From contig CM049306.1 of NCBI GenBank assembly GCA_026874595.1, forward strand, positions 24,359,519 to 24,423,518: DNA of 64,000 nt, in the 5' to 3' direction. A program made the position numbers and the translations under genes. This stretch comes from Sipunculus nudus. Its lineage: Eukaryota; Annelida; Sipuncula; Golfingiida; Sipunculidae. The notes beneath the pieces were generated by a model. That model was not told where the DNA came from, ran no database searches, and saw nothing but the letters and a program-made list of their open reading frames with translations. Of the stretch, positions 1 to 15,700 are shown piece by piece. The stretch's first letter is position 1, and each line of letters starts with the position of its first letter.

Positions 1-235
1 AAAAGTTCGTTTAATGGAAAACAGTTGGTGTCTGATGTAGAGGAAAGAAAAAACTAAGATGTTTAGTTGAGTCGTGTGGTCAGTCAGTCTCGTATATGCG
101 AAAAAGAAATAACGTTACTTTCATGCATATTCGGAGCCCACGTTAAATAAAAGAGTTTTAAAAATATTTTCAAATTGTAGAATTTCTTTTATTATTATTA
201 TTATTCTTATTATTATTGCTTATTATATATTACAG

Positions 236-1525
236 TCTGCCCCTGAAGATTGTCTGAAGTGCATGTTGAAGGTGCCGCACTCAAAATGCGTAGGAGTAAG
301 TTATGTACATATATTGCCTTATACGTGTAAACACTATAAGCTTGTTAAGAAATCTTGTGTATAAGTATAATATGTATAATAGATATACGGACGTTTTGCA
401 TCAAAGTACCTGGGCATATTGCTCATTGGAACATCTGTACCTTACTTATTCATGTACAATTTATCTTTCTTTTAAATGCTTGTACAATTGGCAAAATCAT
501 TTAAAAAAAATGAAAATGCAACAAAAACTCTAAAATATACATATTCTCCGTTCAGGTATGTAAATCATATAAATGTTCAGAAAAATACTAAATTCGAAAA
601 GAAGAGAGCGTTTACAAGCCTATGATTCGTTTGTCTAAAACGTTACTGTGGTAACAGAGCCCTCTGTATTTCAGCACAAATACATCCGGATTGGCGGTGG
701 TTACCGGCACAGTTACTGGTATGTCAAGGCAATGCTGGAAGAACTCGAACTGAGGGTACGTAGTTAATTAATTCCTGCATCTATGTTAATTAGTTTTTAA
801 AGGGGTTTTCTACACTTAGGATCTGGTATTAAGTGGGTGTGCCAACTCATGTCAGACTTGACATTTAAGGTATAGGCGTGGTTGAAGTTTATGTGTAAGT
901 TACAATCTTCAATCTGATCTTATGCCTGAGGCATGTTCGTTTTCCCACACTTATTTTTTAATGGTGTTTTGACCTGGTTATAAACAGGCTGTATAAACAT
1001 CAGCTATATTTTAACCCCAAAAGAAACCACAAAGCCAGGTTGTGACTTTGTTTAACCATGGATGGTAGTAGATTGTTTTAGACTCTACATGGTTATGGTC
1101 TCAGAAGACAATCATGTCATACTGAACCTATTGACTGTATGGACGTCTCCCTATAACACTGTGTACTTTGTCACTGTGTGATGGTGGAAGCAGAGTCTTA
1201 CCATAATCCTTTGTCAGGGTTCTCATTGTAAGTCTGCAGTACATGCAGTCAGTCTGTGGCTTTGTCTCCGGTGTCGTCCAGGCTTGTCTCATCAGTACAG
1301 TAGTATATTATGGATAAGCGAGGGCGCCATACTATCGCTTTCAGCATATGTACATCGATTAGTTTGCTATGGTGGCAATTGGACAAGTGTAAATGTGTGT
1401 CAACTCTTTATATCCTGTCATCCCCGTAGCTGTATTGTACATATTCCCGTTTTAGTTCTGATCAGGCAGTTCCTTCAAATATATGTCACGTTCCCTGGTA
1501 ACGAACATGAGCGATAATTCATATA

Positions 1526-1572
<47 letters not shown>

Positions 1573-4500
1573 TGCATGATATTCACAATTTTGTTTTGCA
1601 AAATCCAATGCTGGATTTACGCAAGTAAAACATGAAAAAAACAGGAAAATTAAACTTCTTGGTCAGATAACTATCCACACCTCTTGACAGTTAGTATATT
1701 CGGCACAACAAAGAAGAACATTTTGTTTATAGTTCTGTTTTACTTTTATAGAGACAACAGGAACTTGTCCGTCAACAGCGATTGGAAGCCATACAAGAGA
1801 GAAGTAAGTTGATGATTATGACAAGTCTTTGATTATCTCATAAACAATAAAAAAGTAGGACTGGAACATTTGTTTTCCAATAATGTTGAAAAATTTCATG
1901 AACATATATTTGAACGTGAAGATATACCTCGGTAGATAAGTGGTCCATTGCAAAAACACCTAAAACCAGTGTAACTGCCTCATTGCGACGCATGTTAAAC
2001 AATTAAAAGCATATTTTAGAGTCTTTCTGTAATATTGACCATTATGCTAGAATTTCAATCATAACGTCTTATTTAACATGGACCTGCACTTTAACAGATG
2101 TTCGTGCGATCAAAACATACATCCGAACAAACAGCGGAAAACTGGTGGAGCGCGTGGTGTTTATGTCGGAGGACGATTACCAGAAATTCCGCGAAGGTGG
2201 GAGGGAAGCGGAGGATATAATCAAACAGTACCTCTCAAAGGAGGAGGCGAAGAGGTTGCAGAAGTGGGATAAGGATGAACAACACGCCATCACTACCTAC
2301 ATCAGAACAAAGAGCGGCCGGCGAGTCAAACGTTTAGTCTATGTCTCTAGTGAGGATTACGAGGCGATCAAGAAGGGGAAGAAAACCGCCGCCAGTGTCC
2401 TGAAGAAATATGTAAAGGTAAAACCAGGAGAGAAACTGGATGGATGGGATGACGCCAAGATGAGACAAATCAAGACTTATGTGCGCACTAAAAGTGGAAG
2501 GTTGGTTGAAAAAACTGTGATGGTTTCACAAGAGGACTATGATAAGTTACAAGAGCTGGAGAAGCAGGGCAAAGACCCGAGCGAGGTGTTGAAGAAATAT
2601 ATGGCCACAGACGAAGGGGATGTTATAGAGGGTTGGAAGAAACCAGAACCTACGGCAATGAAATCTGTTAAGGTTAAAGTAAGGACTAAGAGTGGTAAAC
2701 TTGTAGAAAAGACTATTTTATTGACAGAGGAGGAGTTTAATGAATTTCAAGAGTCTGGCGGTGATCCTAAAGCTCTTAAGAAGTTCATGAATCTGGGCCG
2801 TGATGACGTCATTGAAGATTGGGAAAAAGCTTCCACTGTATACTCGGCATCAGATGATGAAGATGTCGCTAAAGGTAATCTCACCCTTTTTCACAATTCT
2901 AAAAATATGGCCAGTCTCAATTGGTATTTTCTGCTTTTGGAAATACATAATCAATACATAGATTTCAAATTTAATCAAATAACTACATCCTATAAGTAAG
3001 TCTGTCGCTCTAATTTAAAACTAACAAAGAAGCCTCTTTGCACTTAATAAAGCAGACTAATAAAAATTGCAAGATTCTCATGCAAAATATTTTCAAGTGT
3101 GCAAGTAGACTGTTATCAGACATGGTATCAGTAACTTTATTAATTTTTATCGAAGTGAAATTCTATTCTTCACGACAGGGGTTGTCTGAGCAACCAAACA
3201 TAAGTATTAGCAAACATTAACAAATATTCATGTTTATTTTACCTACATATAAAATACACCGTATACAGCTTTTTACATTTGACGTCAGCATCCGTTGCTA
3301 GAAGGGATATTCTATCAGCACTTTGCTACAAATGAAGCACTGTTAACGATTGTTTTCATTTTCAGCCATGCCCGGGAGCAGAATCGTTGGAAAAGACGGT
3401 GTCACATACGAGATCGTCGAAGACCCGATCACTGGAAAGAAATACAAAAAGTATGTCGGTATCTCTATACACGTTATAAAAAGTAACAGGTGCTTTTTTA
3501 CACTTGTTGTGCTGATGTACTTGCTTCTGTTATGCTTTTATGAACTTCTGTCAAGTTTCCCCATCACCTGATATTCAATTTGTCGGAAAAAATGATATAA
3601 AATAATAGGCCAATATATTCAGCCAGAATACAGACCAAACGTAAAAAAATGCAACAGAATTTCTGTTTGCACGTAGCTCTTTCTTATGGTATGTAGTTTG
3701 ACATACTAAAAGTCTACCAAAAACAGTATGGGAAATATGAACATTTTACGTTTTTAGCCCTCAGCCTAATAGGTTGAAGGGCTATTGTCGTCACCAAAGC
3801 CGTCCGTCCGTCCGGCGTCCGTTAACCTTTACCTTGAGACCGGGATATCTCAAGAGAGATTCACCGTACGAACTTTATTTCTTCGGTGCAGATGTATATT
3901 AACAAAATCTTGGTCAAGTTTGAAGATGGCATATTTTCGTGACATATTTTTCAACGTTTCAGAGCTAATTATAGAAAAATAACTTGGAAGCAGAATTCTC
4001 AGGAACCACTGGGTGAATTGTTAATATAATCTATTATCATTGGCACTGATGGTCTGTAAATGCTGCACGAGTTCTGAGGCACCATCTACAGTTTCTGATT
4101 TTTAAATATTTTATATCTTTTTTTTTCAATTTTGGCCTTGTGAGCTGGATTTTTCCAAAGTATTAAACATATAAAATCATATTTTTATCCAAAATACATT
4201 TAATTTGACACTTTTTAGTATCTAATGTTGTCATACAATTAGTTTTGCATACTTAAGTACCGTGGTTGGAACTGGGGAAACGGGAATGAGGATTTGTGAT
4301 GTTATATATGTCAAAATATAATATTATGTCGACTCCGGTAATAAAAAACCGTAAAATATTCATATTTCCGATCGGTTGATTTTGGTAGACCTTAGGTATG
4401 TCAAACTACATAACTAACGAAAATGCATTGTGCAAACAGATATTCTGTTGCAATTATTTTGACCTTTTCCACTAATTCTACTGGCCTGTAAAGCCACATA

Positions 4501-7500
4501 CTCCACAGTATTGTTTTCTGTCCATTGCAAAAATCAGTTGTAGAACAGTGCACAATAAGATAATACGTCATAGGAAATGCAGTTTTTTAGAAGATTTTAT
4601 GGACAACCCGTTTGCACAAAAATATAAACCATTTCCAATGGTCATACATGATTAGTGTTAACTTGCCTTATCTTTCGGTTCTCAAAAGCCAAAGCTATTT
4701 TTCTTTCAAAGCATTCAAAATCTCCTGTTAATTTCAGAAAAATATTGACAAATGAATCCGACGCGGATAGTGGTATCGGCTCCATGCCACATAAAAAGCG
4801 TGGTGCTAAGGGGATATTTGGTGCTGGAATAAACGAGGAAGACCCTGCAGAGGCGAACATGACCAAGGAGGAGAAAGAGGCCTACCGGAAGGGGAAGAGG
4901 AGAGACGACAGCGACAGCGAGTATAGCTACCGGTCAGTCGTCAGTGCGGGCGGCACGAGACACGTTAGGCGGAGAAAGAAAAACGAAGACGGAACTTACG
5001 GCGACAGCGACTCGTATCACTCTAGTCAGGACGAGGAAGGAGAGAAACGGAGGCAGCAGCGACGAGGAACCAGAAAAAAGAAAGCAGTGGCGGAGAAAAA
5101 GAAACGGTTTGCCCAAGGGCACCGTGATAAAGGATCTGATAGTGAATTCAGTTATCGCAGTGAGCGAAGTGCCGGTGGAACAAGACACGTGAAGCGGAAA
5201 CGCAAAAAGGCTGACGGTACATACAGTGATAGTGAATCGTTTCATTCCAGTCAGGATGAAGATGGTAAACAAAGGAGGAAAAACCGTCGCGCAAAACGTA
5301 TCAATGACGCAAAGAAAGGGAAGCGTATAGCTGGCAGTGACAGCGATTATAGCTATAAGAGCGATGTGAGCGCCGGTGGTACGCGACGCGTGCGGCGACG
5401 ACGTAAACACGCCGATGGCACGTACAGTGCAGAGGAATCGTATCACTCCAGTCAGGACGAGGCTGGACAGAAACGTCGCAAAGATCGGCGTAAAAAGAGA
5501 CAAGAAGCCTTCAAAAAAGGGAAGCGTAACGCAGACAGTGACAGTGAGTATAGTTACCGAAGTGTCGTAAGTGCCGGTGGCACTCGACACGTGCGACGTC
5601 GCCGTCGCAAGGGAGACGGCGAGTACAGTGCAAGTGACTCTTATCACTCCAGCCAAGATGAAGATGGCCAAATGCGCAGACGAAGAAGGCGTCGAGAGAG
5701 GAAGCATGGCCCTGGAAGCGCACACAGCTATTTCAGTGTAACAAGCGAAGGCGGAACACGCCATATGCGAAGGCGCAGAAAACGAAAAGATGGAACGTAC
5801 AGTTCAAGTGAATCCTACCATAGTGACGATAGTGACTTCTTCTCGGATACCGAAGGAAAGAAAAGAAAAAAGAAAAAGAAGCGACGAGAACACGGTAGTG
5901 ATAGTGAATATAGTTATTTTTCCGAAGTAAGTGAGGGAGGAACCAAACACCGGAAACGTAAGCAAAGGATACGTGATGCCAAGGGCAAGGTCATTGGACA
6001 TGGAAAAGCAGAAGACTACAGCTCCAGCGGTAAGATTGGTGTTTCCACTATTTGAAAATTAAATTAACTCTTTTTATATATTTACTGTTAACTATGCCCA
6101 AGAGGCAAGGTAATTCAACAGAGTTCTGAAATGTGCGACATATATCTTAAAGGCAAATATGAAATGGAAACAAATATAATATCGGTTGATAAAGAAGCAG
6201 GATTTCATGATAATATAAAGAGAAAATATGCAAAACGAACGACAGAGCACCTTTGATCATTTGTCATTGTGTATATCTGAAGTTTATTTCAATTCAATTA
6301 GGCAAAAAAAAGAATGGTCCTCAGGCACCTTTTTTTCAGAAATCAGTGCGGGCGGGCGATATTTAAGTTTTTATTTTTTTTTTGTTTATTTCTATAAAAA
6401 TGTCATATGATCAGGGACAAGCATGGAAATAACAGAATTGTTTTGCTAAACAGGTAAAACCACTTCATTACAAAGGAAATCTTATCGAAATTGTATTATT
6501 ATATCTTTTTGAAAGAAGAAAACCAAAATAAAAATTATTGATGCAGGGGGTTAAAAATGACGTGGGTGGTGCCTGAGAACCATACCTTTTATTATTATTA
6601 TTTTTTTTTTGCCTTGCATTTATTTTTTATATCAAGACAACTAAATGAATGACACTTTATTGGTTTATGTATCAAGTCCTGAACAGATTGCATTTCTTTT
6701 TCTTTCAGAAGCATCAAGGTAACTTGCATTGCAACCTCTTTCATCCCTGCTGCCTACTGATACTTCAAATTTGTGAGATAAATAGGTCATCTGTGTTTGA
6801 AAGTTTGCTTGTTACTCTTGTCATATTTTGTGTGCAAATATTTAGATAAATATCTAATCAAAATATATGTGAAACTACCATAAAAATCACTTAAAATGCT
6901 TACAATAATCAAAGACATAGATTTTTTATTTAACGTCTGCCGTCCAACGGAATTTCAGTTGAATTCATCAAGAGCTATTGTCCCAGTATGGCTACGTATA
7001 GTCGTGCTAATAAAAGTCTATTAAGTGGCACTTTAAAATTGAAAAGTTTAATATCAACTATACACTGTTCCACCGTATGGTGCCCATTGAAATTTGGCCA
7101 TTATTAACTCAAAAAATATCACACAGTTTGACTTTAAAACTGATGAGGGACCAAAGGCCTATTATTTGATGTAAACTTAATAACAAAAACCAGCATTTAT
7201 ATTCTGCAACTCTCTAGTTCTTCTGAATCTTGTCGCCAAGTGATATGGTGTCTGTCACTGGTTGCAGACAACTGCAATTTTTTAGAATATTTATGACCAA
7301 TTATAAGCCAATCAGGAGTTTTCAATTGCATTTGTTTGAGCATGTGGCCAGTGACCTTGACCTACATGGAATAGGTGTGACGTAAAAAATGCTGTTAACT
7401 CAGATATAGATATAATCACATTACTTTAATATTTTGCGAGATAAGATTGTAATATGATTGTAGTTAATTGGGCCAATACTCCATTCCTTCATTACAGCAT

Positions 7501-9674
7501 ACCACCTGGGTTTAATCTACCTGTTTATAAAAATATTGCTAAATTTCAATGGACATCCTACTGTGGAACAGACAATAGTATTTTAAATGATTGATGAATC
7601 AGCTTGGCAAGTTTCGGCAACATTAAAATTTCAGATTACATATACATTACATGCTTTAACCAGATTTTGATGTGCATATATTTCAAACATGTAGTTACGA
7701 ATACAAACCTGATGGAAAGGGCGGCAAAATCAGAGTAAAGAAACCTAAAGGTAAAAAGAAGCCAGTGTGGAAACGAGGCGTGGACGGGTACGTGACGGAC
7801 CCTCTGGATGGGGACAGTCTGGCGTCCACTGATTCCGAGGCTGAGAGGAAGATCATGGCCAGCATGACAGAGGAGGAGAAGGAAAAATACATGGCAGACA
7901 AGAAAAAGAGGAGAGCAGACAGGGAGAAGAAGAGAAAAGAAAAGTTCGGCGATAAGTATGACGAAATCATGGAAAAACACGGCAAGTAAGTTGACGTTAC
8001 AACAGTCGGCGTGAAAGGACATGCAGCTCTTTTATTACTGCAGCATATTTGAGTAGCTATTTCTAATAATACTGAACTTTGTTAAAAATAAGCAGAACAG
8101 TCTACTCATTCCGAACCCAGTAAAAAGTCTCGTTCCGAAAGACATAGAGGAAAAACCTAAATCTGCAAATATATTAAAATAGGACTGCCATATACAAAGG
8201 ATTTTTTTAATCAGTTTAATTAGGACTCTGCCATATAAAAAAAGGATATTATTTTAATCAGTTTACTATTTTAATTATTTTAAATACTTATTTAACACAT
8301 ATTTTGGTTATAATTGTGTACATGCATATCATCTGTTATGTGTTTTGTGATGTGAGTGGACAGTTTTAAATACTTATAGGGCAAAGAAAGCTAAAGAAGA
8401 GTGGAAAAGCATGGTGTCATACGAACAAGGTCAAGGTCGTTTCAAAGACGGAGAGTTTGACGAGCGGTCGCCAGGACTGGGCCATGAAGAGTGAGTGTTG
8501 CCCTGTTTAACTCCCTGCCTATGCGTTATGACGGTGTAAATTTTGTTGAAGTGAGTTGGCCAGATCATCCGTTTCCTATAGAACACCTCAAACCAAGTGT
8601 CCAATTGTCATGCTAGTAAAACGACTTGAAGATCCTTATACAACTTAAGCAAAGTTATAATTAGTTCCAAATTATATATGGTTGTTTTTGAAATATTTCA
8701 AGAAATCTTAATACATATCAATAACTATTTCTCAGTACAAGTCATTTGATAAATATACTTGATCTACAGTAATGAACAGTACATATAGACTGTACAAATC
8801 TAAATAAAAGGATCATGGCACATTCATTTAGCTAATAATAGCGATCGATAATTCAGGTGAATCAAATGTTCTATGTTTCAGCTGGCAAAAAGGCAAACGG
8901 AAGGGCAAGAAGAAAAACATTGACGGAAACGAGGCTGATGACGAGAGTGAAGGTATTTTCAACAATGTATTTACTTTTCCAGTTATGCATTTCAAGATTT
9001 GATCCGCATTGGGTCCTTTAACATTGCCATGAGAAATCTACATGTTTGTATCTGCTAGTGTAAATGAATGGGTATAATAATATTTTTATTATTTTTTAAT
9101 TTTTTTAGTAAATAATATTTTCACAAACCTGACCTTATCTGAACAAGGAGGGTACGCAGAATAATATTTGTAGACACCAGATGTCGCCTCAAAGAAGCCG
9201 CCATTTTCATGCACAGAACACCCTAATTTTTCACATCCATCTCAGATTATACATGAGTAGCCCTGGGCGCGCATTCCATTGCTTTTCCTTTATCCATGGA
9301 GGTGGATAAATAATACTGCTTTTATTCATTAATTTTGCCTGGCTTGCTTATAACCATTATATTAACATTTTGTGAATGTTGCCACCCTTCAGTTGTACAA
9401 ACAGTTAATATTATGAAAAACTTTAAATTGTTCTTTTTAGATGGTGACACCGAGAGCGTTTATGAATATGTGAGTATACATGTTTTTCTACTTGTGCAGG
9501 TGATAATAAATTCTTCTTAATATTATTCACTCAATAGCCCCTTTTTTATGAAAGCAAAATGTTATAATAAATAAAAGATAAAGTTTAATAATCACATTTT
9601 TATTATATATGTACTCAAGTATTTACATTATAATAAATAATAAACATGATAAATAAGCTGCAGTTTATTATTTG

Positions 9675-9736
<62 letters not shown>

Positions 9737-12700
9737 TAGAAACCGTGAAAATGAACATATAAATATATGGCTAAGACTTTTATAAATATAAACTTTGTGA
9801 CAGGTACGTGATGAACACGGTAACATCTTGAAAGACGAACACGGAAAACCTATAAAAAAGAAAGTCGGCGTCATTAAGAAGAACAAAAAGGTACGTCACT
9901 ATCCCAATGTGTGTGTCTCTGGATAAACTGAACGTTTCTTGTTTTGTTTTACTACAGGGCACATAATTCCTCACGTAGTCTTTCATGCTACTAAACAGAA
10001 GTGATGTAAAAAATATAATAAATCTTCCATAAATAAAAGTATAATTGATTCTTCGTGTTCCTATCATATTAATACTATGGATAAAGAAACAAAAAAAATG
10101 ATTTGATTATATATATATAATTTCAGTGTTATATAAAACATATATGTTATACTTTAAATACATATCGGTATCATTTTCTGCTTTCAGGGTGTACATGGTG
10201 CTGACTCTGATGATGAATTTGAGTATACAAAAGGTAAGGATAATACAATACCTTATTGTAACTTGATAGAGTTATATTAAATGATGATTAAACACCTCGT
10301 TGAAATCCTCAGCTGTAATATTTAAGCAACGCCACGTCAGAAATTCTGTTCCATGAAAGGTTGCTATCGCAGAACAATTTTAGAGGTGTTATAAATAAAG
10401 GATAACTTATTCAGACAAAGTCGAGTACATACAAGCATAATTGTGCCTGGCAATAAAATGCCACATGTTCTAAGCTACACATTGGGTGAAAATTTTTATG
10501 TAAGCTTTGGATTTCATTCGTTGTTTTCTTGCAGATGAGCACGGAAACATGATGCGGAAAAAGAAAACAAAGAAGAAGGAGAAACGAGATGGGGAAGGTA
10601 GGTCTTTCATTTGTATAAATCTTATTCTACATGCAGTAAATGATAAGGCTCAAAGGATCGAAGTATGATAAGTTCTGATAATGTTGATCTTCAAAGATGA
10701 AAAGTTAAGAAATGGTATATCGTTGTAACTCTCTGTCGTAAATTTTACTCAAATTAAAAAGTTTTAATTAAATTGATTGGCGGTAAAATTAGTATGCCCT
10801 TTTCTGTTATGGTATCCTTTTTATTTGTTCCAGATTGATCATAATACGTTAAGGTTTCCCTCAGATATGTAATGCAGTATAACGATAGACGTTTCTATTA
10901 TAATCATAACAGGTCCGTTAGGTAAAATCCTTTTCTCGAATGGAAAACCATATTTACTTATGACATTTTATTCAGTTATTGATACTCGTTCATGTTCTGC
11001 AAAATGTGCATTCTTGTTATCAATGGTCCCCTTTTATTTGAATTATTTCCTCATGATCCTTGTCCAGGTCTGTAGATATTTACAGGTATTCTCGTATCCT
11101 TACGGTTTAATTAGTGTATAAATATTGTGTAAAACTTAAATGTTTATTTTTCTTTTATAGTTTTCTTATAGTTCAGAGGCAAATATTTTCCCAGTTACAT
11201 CTTCCATGGGTATCGGCACCAGCTCCTGCAAGTTTCCCGGCCCTCATCCTTACCGATAGTAAACAGTACTTGATATATCAGCATACGTCCGTTTTATAAG
11301 CTCGTTTTATTTTAGCGGGGTAACGAAAAAGGGTACTTTTAACTAACAAGAAATGTTTTGCTCTAAGAATCCTCAGACAGTGACGGTGACTACTTTGAGA
11401 CGGCCCCTGATGGCACAGTCAAGCTCAAGAAAGGAAAGAACAAAATCGACATCGCCAAGTTAACGGATGACGATCTGAGGAAACTAGGAATCGATCCAAC
11501 GCTCTCCAAACAAGAAATAGCTAGGAAATTGAAGGTAAAATCGATTAGACCAAGGCCTGGAGTTCTATTTTAGAGGGCGCTTTAAAGTATTAAAAGACCT
11601 TTAAATAACAGTAGTGACGAAAAACAAAGAAAATTTAAAATGAAATGAAGGTTTAAACAGTTGCTGATCCCAGTGGAAATATTTGAGTGTCATATAAAAT
11701 TAATTGCAGGTCGGGAGGTGGTTAACAAGAACTAAAGGACTACTTCTCGATATGGGGACTTCTGATAGGGGACCATGTGCTTTAGCATTTATCTAATATT
11801 TGCGAAACTTTGTTTCAGGAGAAATTCGGTGATGAGATCCGGATTGAAAAAGGGAAAGGTCAGAAGGTCGGGCTGAAACCCGTGGACGCGTACGGAAGTG
11901 ACGCGGACACAGATCACCTTGCAGACGACAGTGATCTCGACACCTCCACGCGTATGTCTTCTGTTACTAACGTCCAACGAGTATACTTTATAACCATTTC
12001 TTTTAAGGGTTACCCTTATTGCGGGCAACCCCACTCCTGAATTTCCTGTGTAGCAATCTTTTTATACGTAGAAAAAAAAATATTGAATGAAAACTTTAAA
12101 AAGTAATTTTCAGAAAGTTGGGTATTACTGTCCCTGCTTCAATGATAATTTACAGTCGTCAATTAAATGTATTTGGAATCTATATTTACCGTTAACGAGC
12201 ATGTACCTTCGTTGGTCAAGATTATATTTTTAAAATTAGTTTTTAAATTAGTTATGTACTCTAAACATTGCTTTATGAAAAAAAATCATTTGTAAAAAAA
12301 TAAATACCAGAAATAATGTTAAAAAACCCCGACAGAACAATAAAATAGTATCTAGAGATATTTGTAGGCAGTATAAAATTAATAACATGGTCTTCCCGGG
12401 GAAAGGAAAATTTCGGGTGGCTGTTTTATGATATTACAGTTCATTAATAAGATGTAAAAATATTGGTTGCTTCAAGCGGACATAATATATCGCATGACAA
12501 ATTCAGTATAAAAGACTAAGGATTGAAACATGCTTCATTAAATTTGTAGTCATGAAAATGATGTGACAAGATTAAGACTAACGTTATCAATATGAAATTA
12601 CCAAATTACCAAATTTACCAAATGAAAGAGAGAGTTAAAGGAGATACGGCGTGAAGCTAAAAGAGCTACAAGTACAGTAATGTCATATGTGGCCTTACGA

Positions 12701-15700
12701 TAACAGCCATTAAAATTACGTTGCAGAATATCCTAGAAAACATTGAGAGTTCATTGTTTAATTATTTTTCATTCCATTTCAGTAACCGGACAACGGCGTA
12801 TCAGGGTTTTGATGAAGAAGGGTGGCCCTGCCATACAGGATCACTTGAAGAAAGTCATCGACGGCGCCAAGATCACCGACGACCCGGTACAGCACCCTGA
12901 AGAGAGAGGTGTGCAAACCTTTCACTAACCTTTGTTTTCAAATAATATTTTAGATATCTGATGACGTAATAAAAAATAACCGTTAGGCTAAATAATACAA
13001 AAGGTTGGTTTCTCAGGCAATGCAAAATTTCCAATTTTGAGCTATAACTGCTCGGGCATTCATTTCACGTAAATAGAATTAAAAAAAAAATTTGCCAAAA
13101 TTTACCTTTGATATGTTTTGACTTTACCTGTTAAATAAAACAATTTTGTTAATACCAGGTTGTCCTCTGATCATGTCAAATTTTCAACAGAAACGTGTAA
13201 TAAATATTTTGCTGCCAGTTAACTTATAAAAAAAGTGCGCTTTTTCTTAATTTTTATATTGTTTTGCCTTATCATACATTGTACCGAGTGTCAGCCTCTT
13301 GTGTCTTGGGCCATGAGATCTTGTTATCAAATTGCCCTTCAAAATGTACCCACTATGGCACTCTGCTTTTTAAAGGCTAATATTCTAGTTTCTAATCGTA
13401 AGAATGCTTTCTCTTTCACCTTACCATATTTTCACACTTAAATAAATCGCGATCGCTCCAAAACTAGGACCAAGAAATATTGAATAAAATGAACACAACA
13501 GAGGATGTAATCAACATGACCGAGCAAGGTCAAACATTTTGATGGTCAAACTCAGCTGTGACACTGAAACTTGCAAGAAAGAATTTGTCAATTTCAGGTG
13601 CCTGGGGACACCTGCATGCACTTAGTGACAAGCTTTGTTCATCAAATACCCCAACTTCAATCTAGTATACATGCACTTCCAATAGGCTTTCCAGAATATC
13701 AAGAGCCTATATCTATAAACTCAATATATTTCTTGGAATCAGAATCTTAAACAAGAATCACTATTAGGTTGGAGCAAATTGATAAACCTAATCCATCATT
13801 ATATCATTTTACTATAACGTAAATAAACCAATCGTTGAAATCGAAAGTTTTTAATCTGGATTTCTCAGTTTTGTAATACCACTTTATAGTGTTTAAAAGA
13901 CTCGCTTAAAAATAAGCACTATAATTTGGGCTTAGACGAATTCACAATCATGCCTCTTCTCGGTCTTGGCGAGGTCACCCGCTGTATGTCCTTAAATTTG
14001 ACTTCACATTTGATAACTTTCCCTTCACAATCCATTATTGCACTCCATTTTTTCTGTAATATTCTAGTTTTAAAATCGTAAGAATGCTTTCTCTAAAAAA
14101 TTTTCGCAAAATAAGAAAAGAATATCATCAGCCGAAAGGAATCTATATTATTGACAAATTTACAATACTCCTGGTTTAATATATATTATCTGAAGTGTTA
14201 CCAAGATCACAATAAGGCTTTCAAAGAACAGTAATCCAGGTATGTTCATTTAATGTATAAACTTTTCAGAGTGAATTCATATTTCTGGCTTATTATTTTA
14301 TTAATAGACGCTTCCATAGACTTCCTGAGCCACTACCGACTCATAGACCCGGGAAAAGTAGACTCGTACGCTCGGGCGTTTGTTGTAGAAGACGAGGACA
14401 AAGATTATCTTATTACGTCAAAGGTACGTCACAATCGTTGTTATTGATACCTAGTGATGTATTTCGTAATCGCAAATGTGTGTATCAAATCTGTTCTGTG
14501 TAATAACTCTCCTCCAAGAAGCCCAGTCGAAACTTGTGTTTAATTTTGCTGTTATTTCTTTAGCGTGTTTTCCTACTTATTCGCCTCATATTTTACGTAC
14601 GATACTGGACCAGAACTAGAGAAAACTGTAAAGAATAAAGAGAGAAATTACTTCAATCAAGGTGTATTAACAACTCTCATTAGAAAAGCAGTGATTTATT
14701 CTTTCGTAATGATCTGGATATTATTACTATATTTCAGCACACCGTGAACTTCTAACGATTATCTGAAGTGTTATTTTTCTCGCCATATTTCTATTACGTA
14801 GAAAAACGTCTTTTTCTATTTAATACATTCTGGGGTCTTACTAATTTCGCCAAAGAGGATAAGTATTGACCTATTTCCTCCCAATGATCTTTGCGTAATA
14901 TATGCCGAGACCTTGAACAGATCTTGTGACATCTTTTGTGCAGGACACACGGCTGGCTTTGGATGGGGTACCTTCAATCCAGGCCATCAGCAAGAAGCAA
15001 TTAAATTATGTACTGAAGGTGTTAGACATTGACAAGGAGACCAACGTGACATTCAGAATGTTCGCGGTCATCACGGCTCTGGCCGAGCGGGTCACCAGTA
15101 TGGAGTAAGTATAACCATAGCCTTCCCTCCTGGCTACACTTTGAAGGATACGTCTTTCTAAAGGTCATTGATGCTTGGCATAAATTTGTTCGATGATGAC
15201 CAAAACATTACTTTAAACGACCTGAAGGAGCCCTAAAATAGAGAATTCCGATTTTCTATTTTTCCTACATTTCAGAAAGAAAGAGAAACACCAGACACGC
15301 CTTCGTGCTCACTTTCAATGAAGACACGCCTTAACACAAACATATGTTTTCGATAAACTGCATTTCAAAACCAAACATTTCTCATATATTCTACAGAAAT
15401 TAGATTTTGGATGTGTTTCCCGTCTAATGTGTTTTCCGTTACTGTATTACTGCAATTTCCTTCCCGGACACCCCAAACAATAATTCCACATAGACGCATA
15501 GTACTATTCCACAGAACCGTGAACCTTTTCCCATCACCTTGGCTACACCTGTCGGCAACTACTGGCATTAGATCCGTAGTTTCAAACATCAATTGACAGA
15601 GTATTTATGTTTCGTTTACAGTGCTCACTGCAAGCATTTGTTGGAGATATCAAATCTGGCAGACATAGAACGTAAGATGGAGCTGTACAAAGCAATGTTC

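Noticed and set aside
2078-2272. Open frame starting just upstream of exon 4 of gene 1
   Set aside because: Different frame from the spliced chain and overlaps exon 4, whose repeats are clearly coding in the other frame.
4934-5764. 276-residue open frame on the - strand across exon 6 of gene 1
   Set aside because: It is the complement of a strongly repetitive Arg/Ser/Asp-rich exon; the lack of stops follows from that codon bias.
7636-8022. 128-residue - strand open frame over exon 8 of gene 1
   Set aside because: Complement of a Lys/Glu-rich exon that belongs to a continuous + strand chain.
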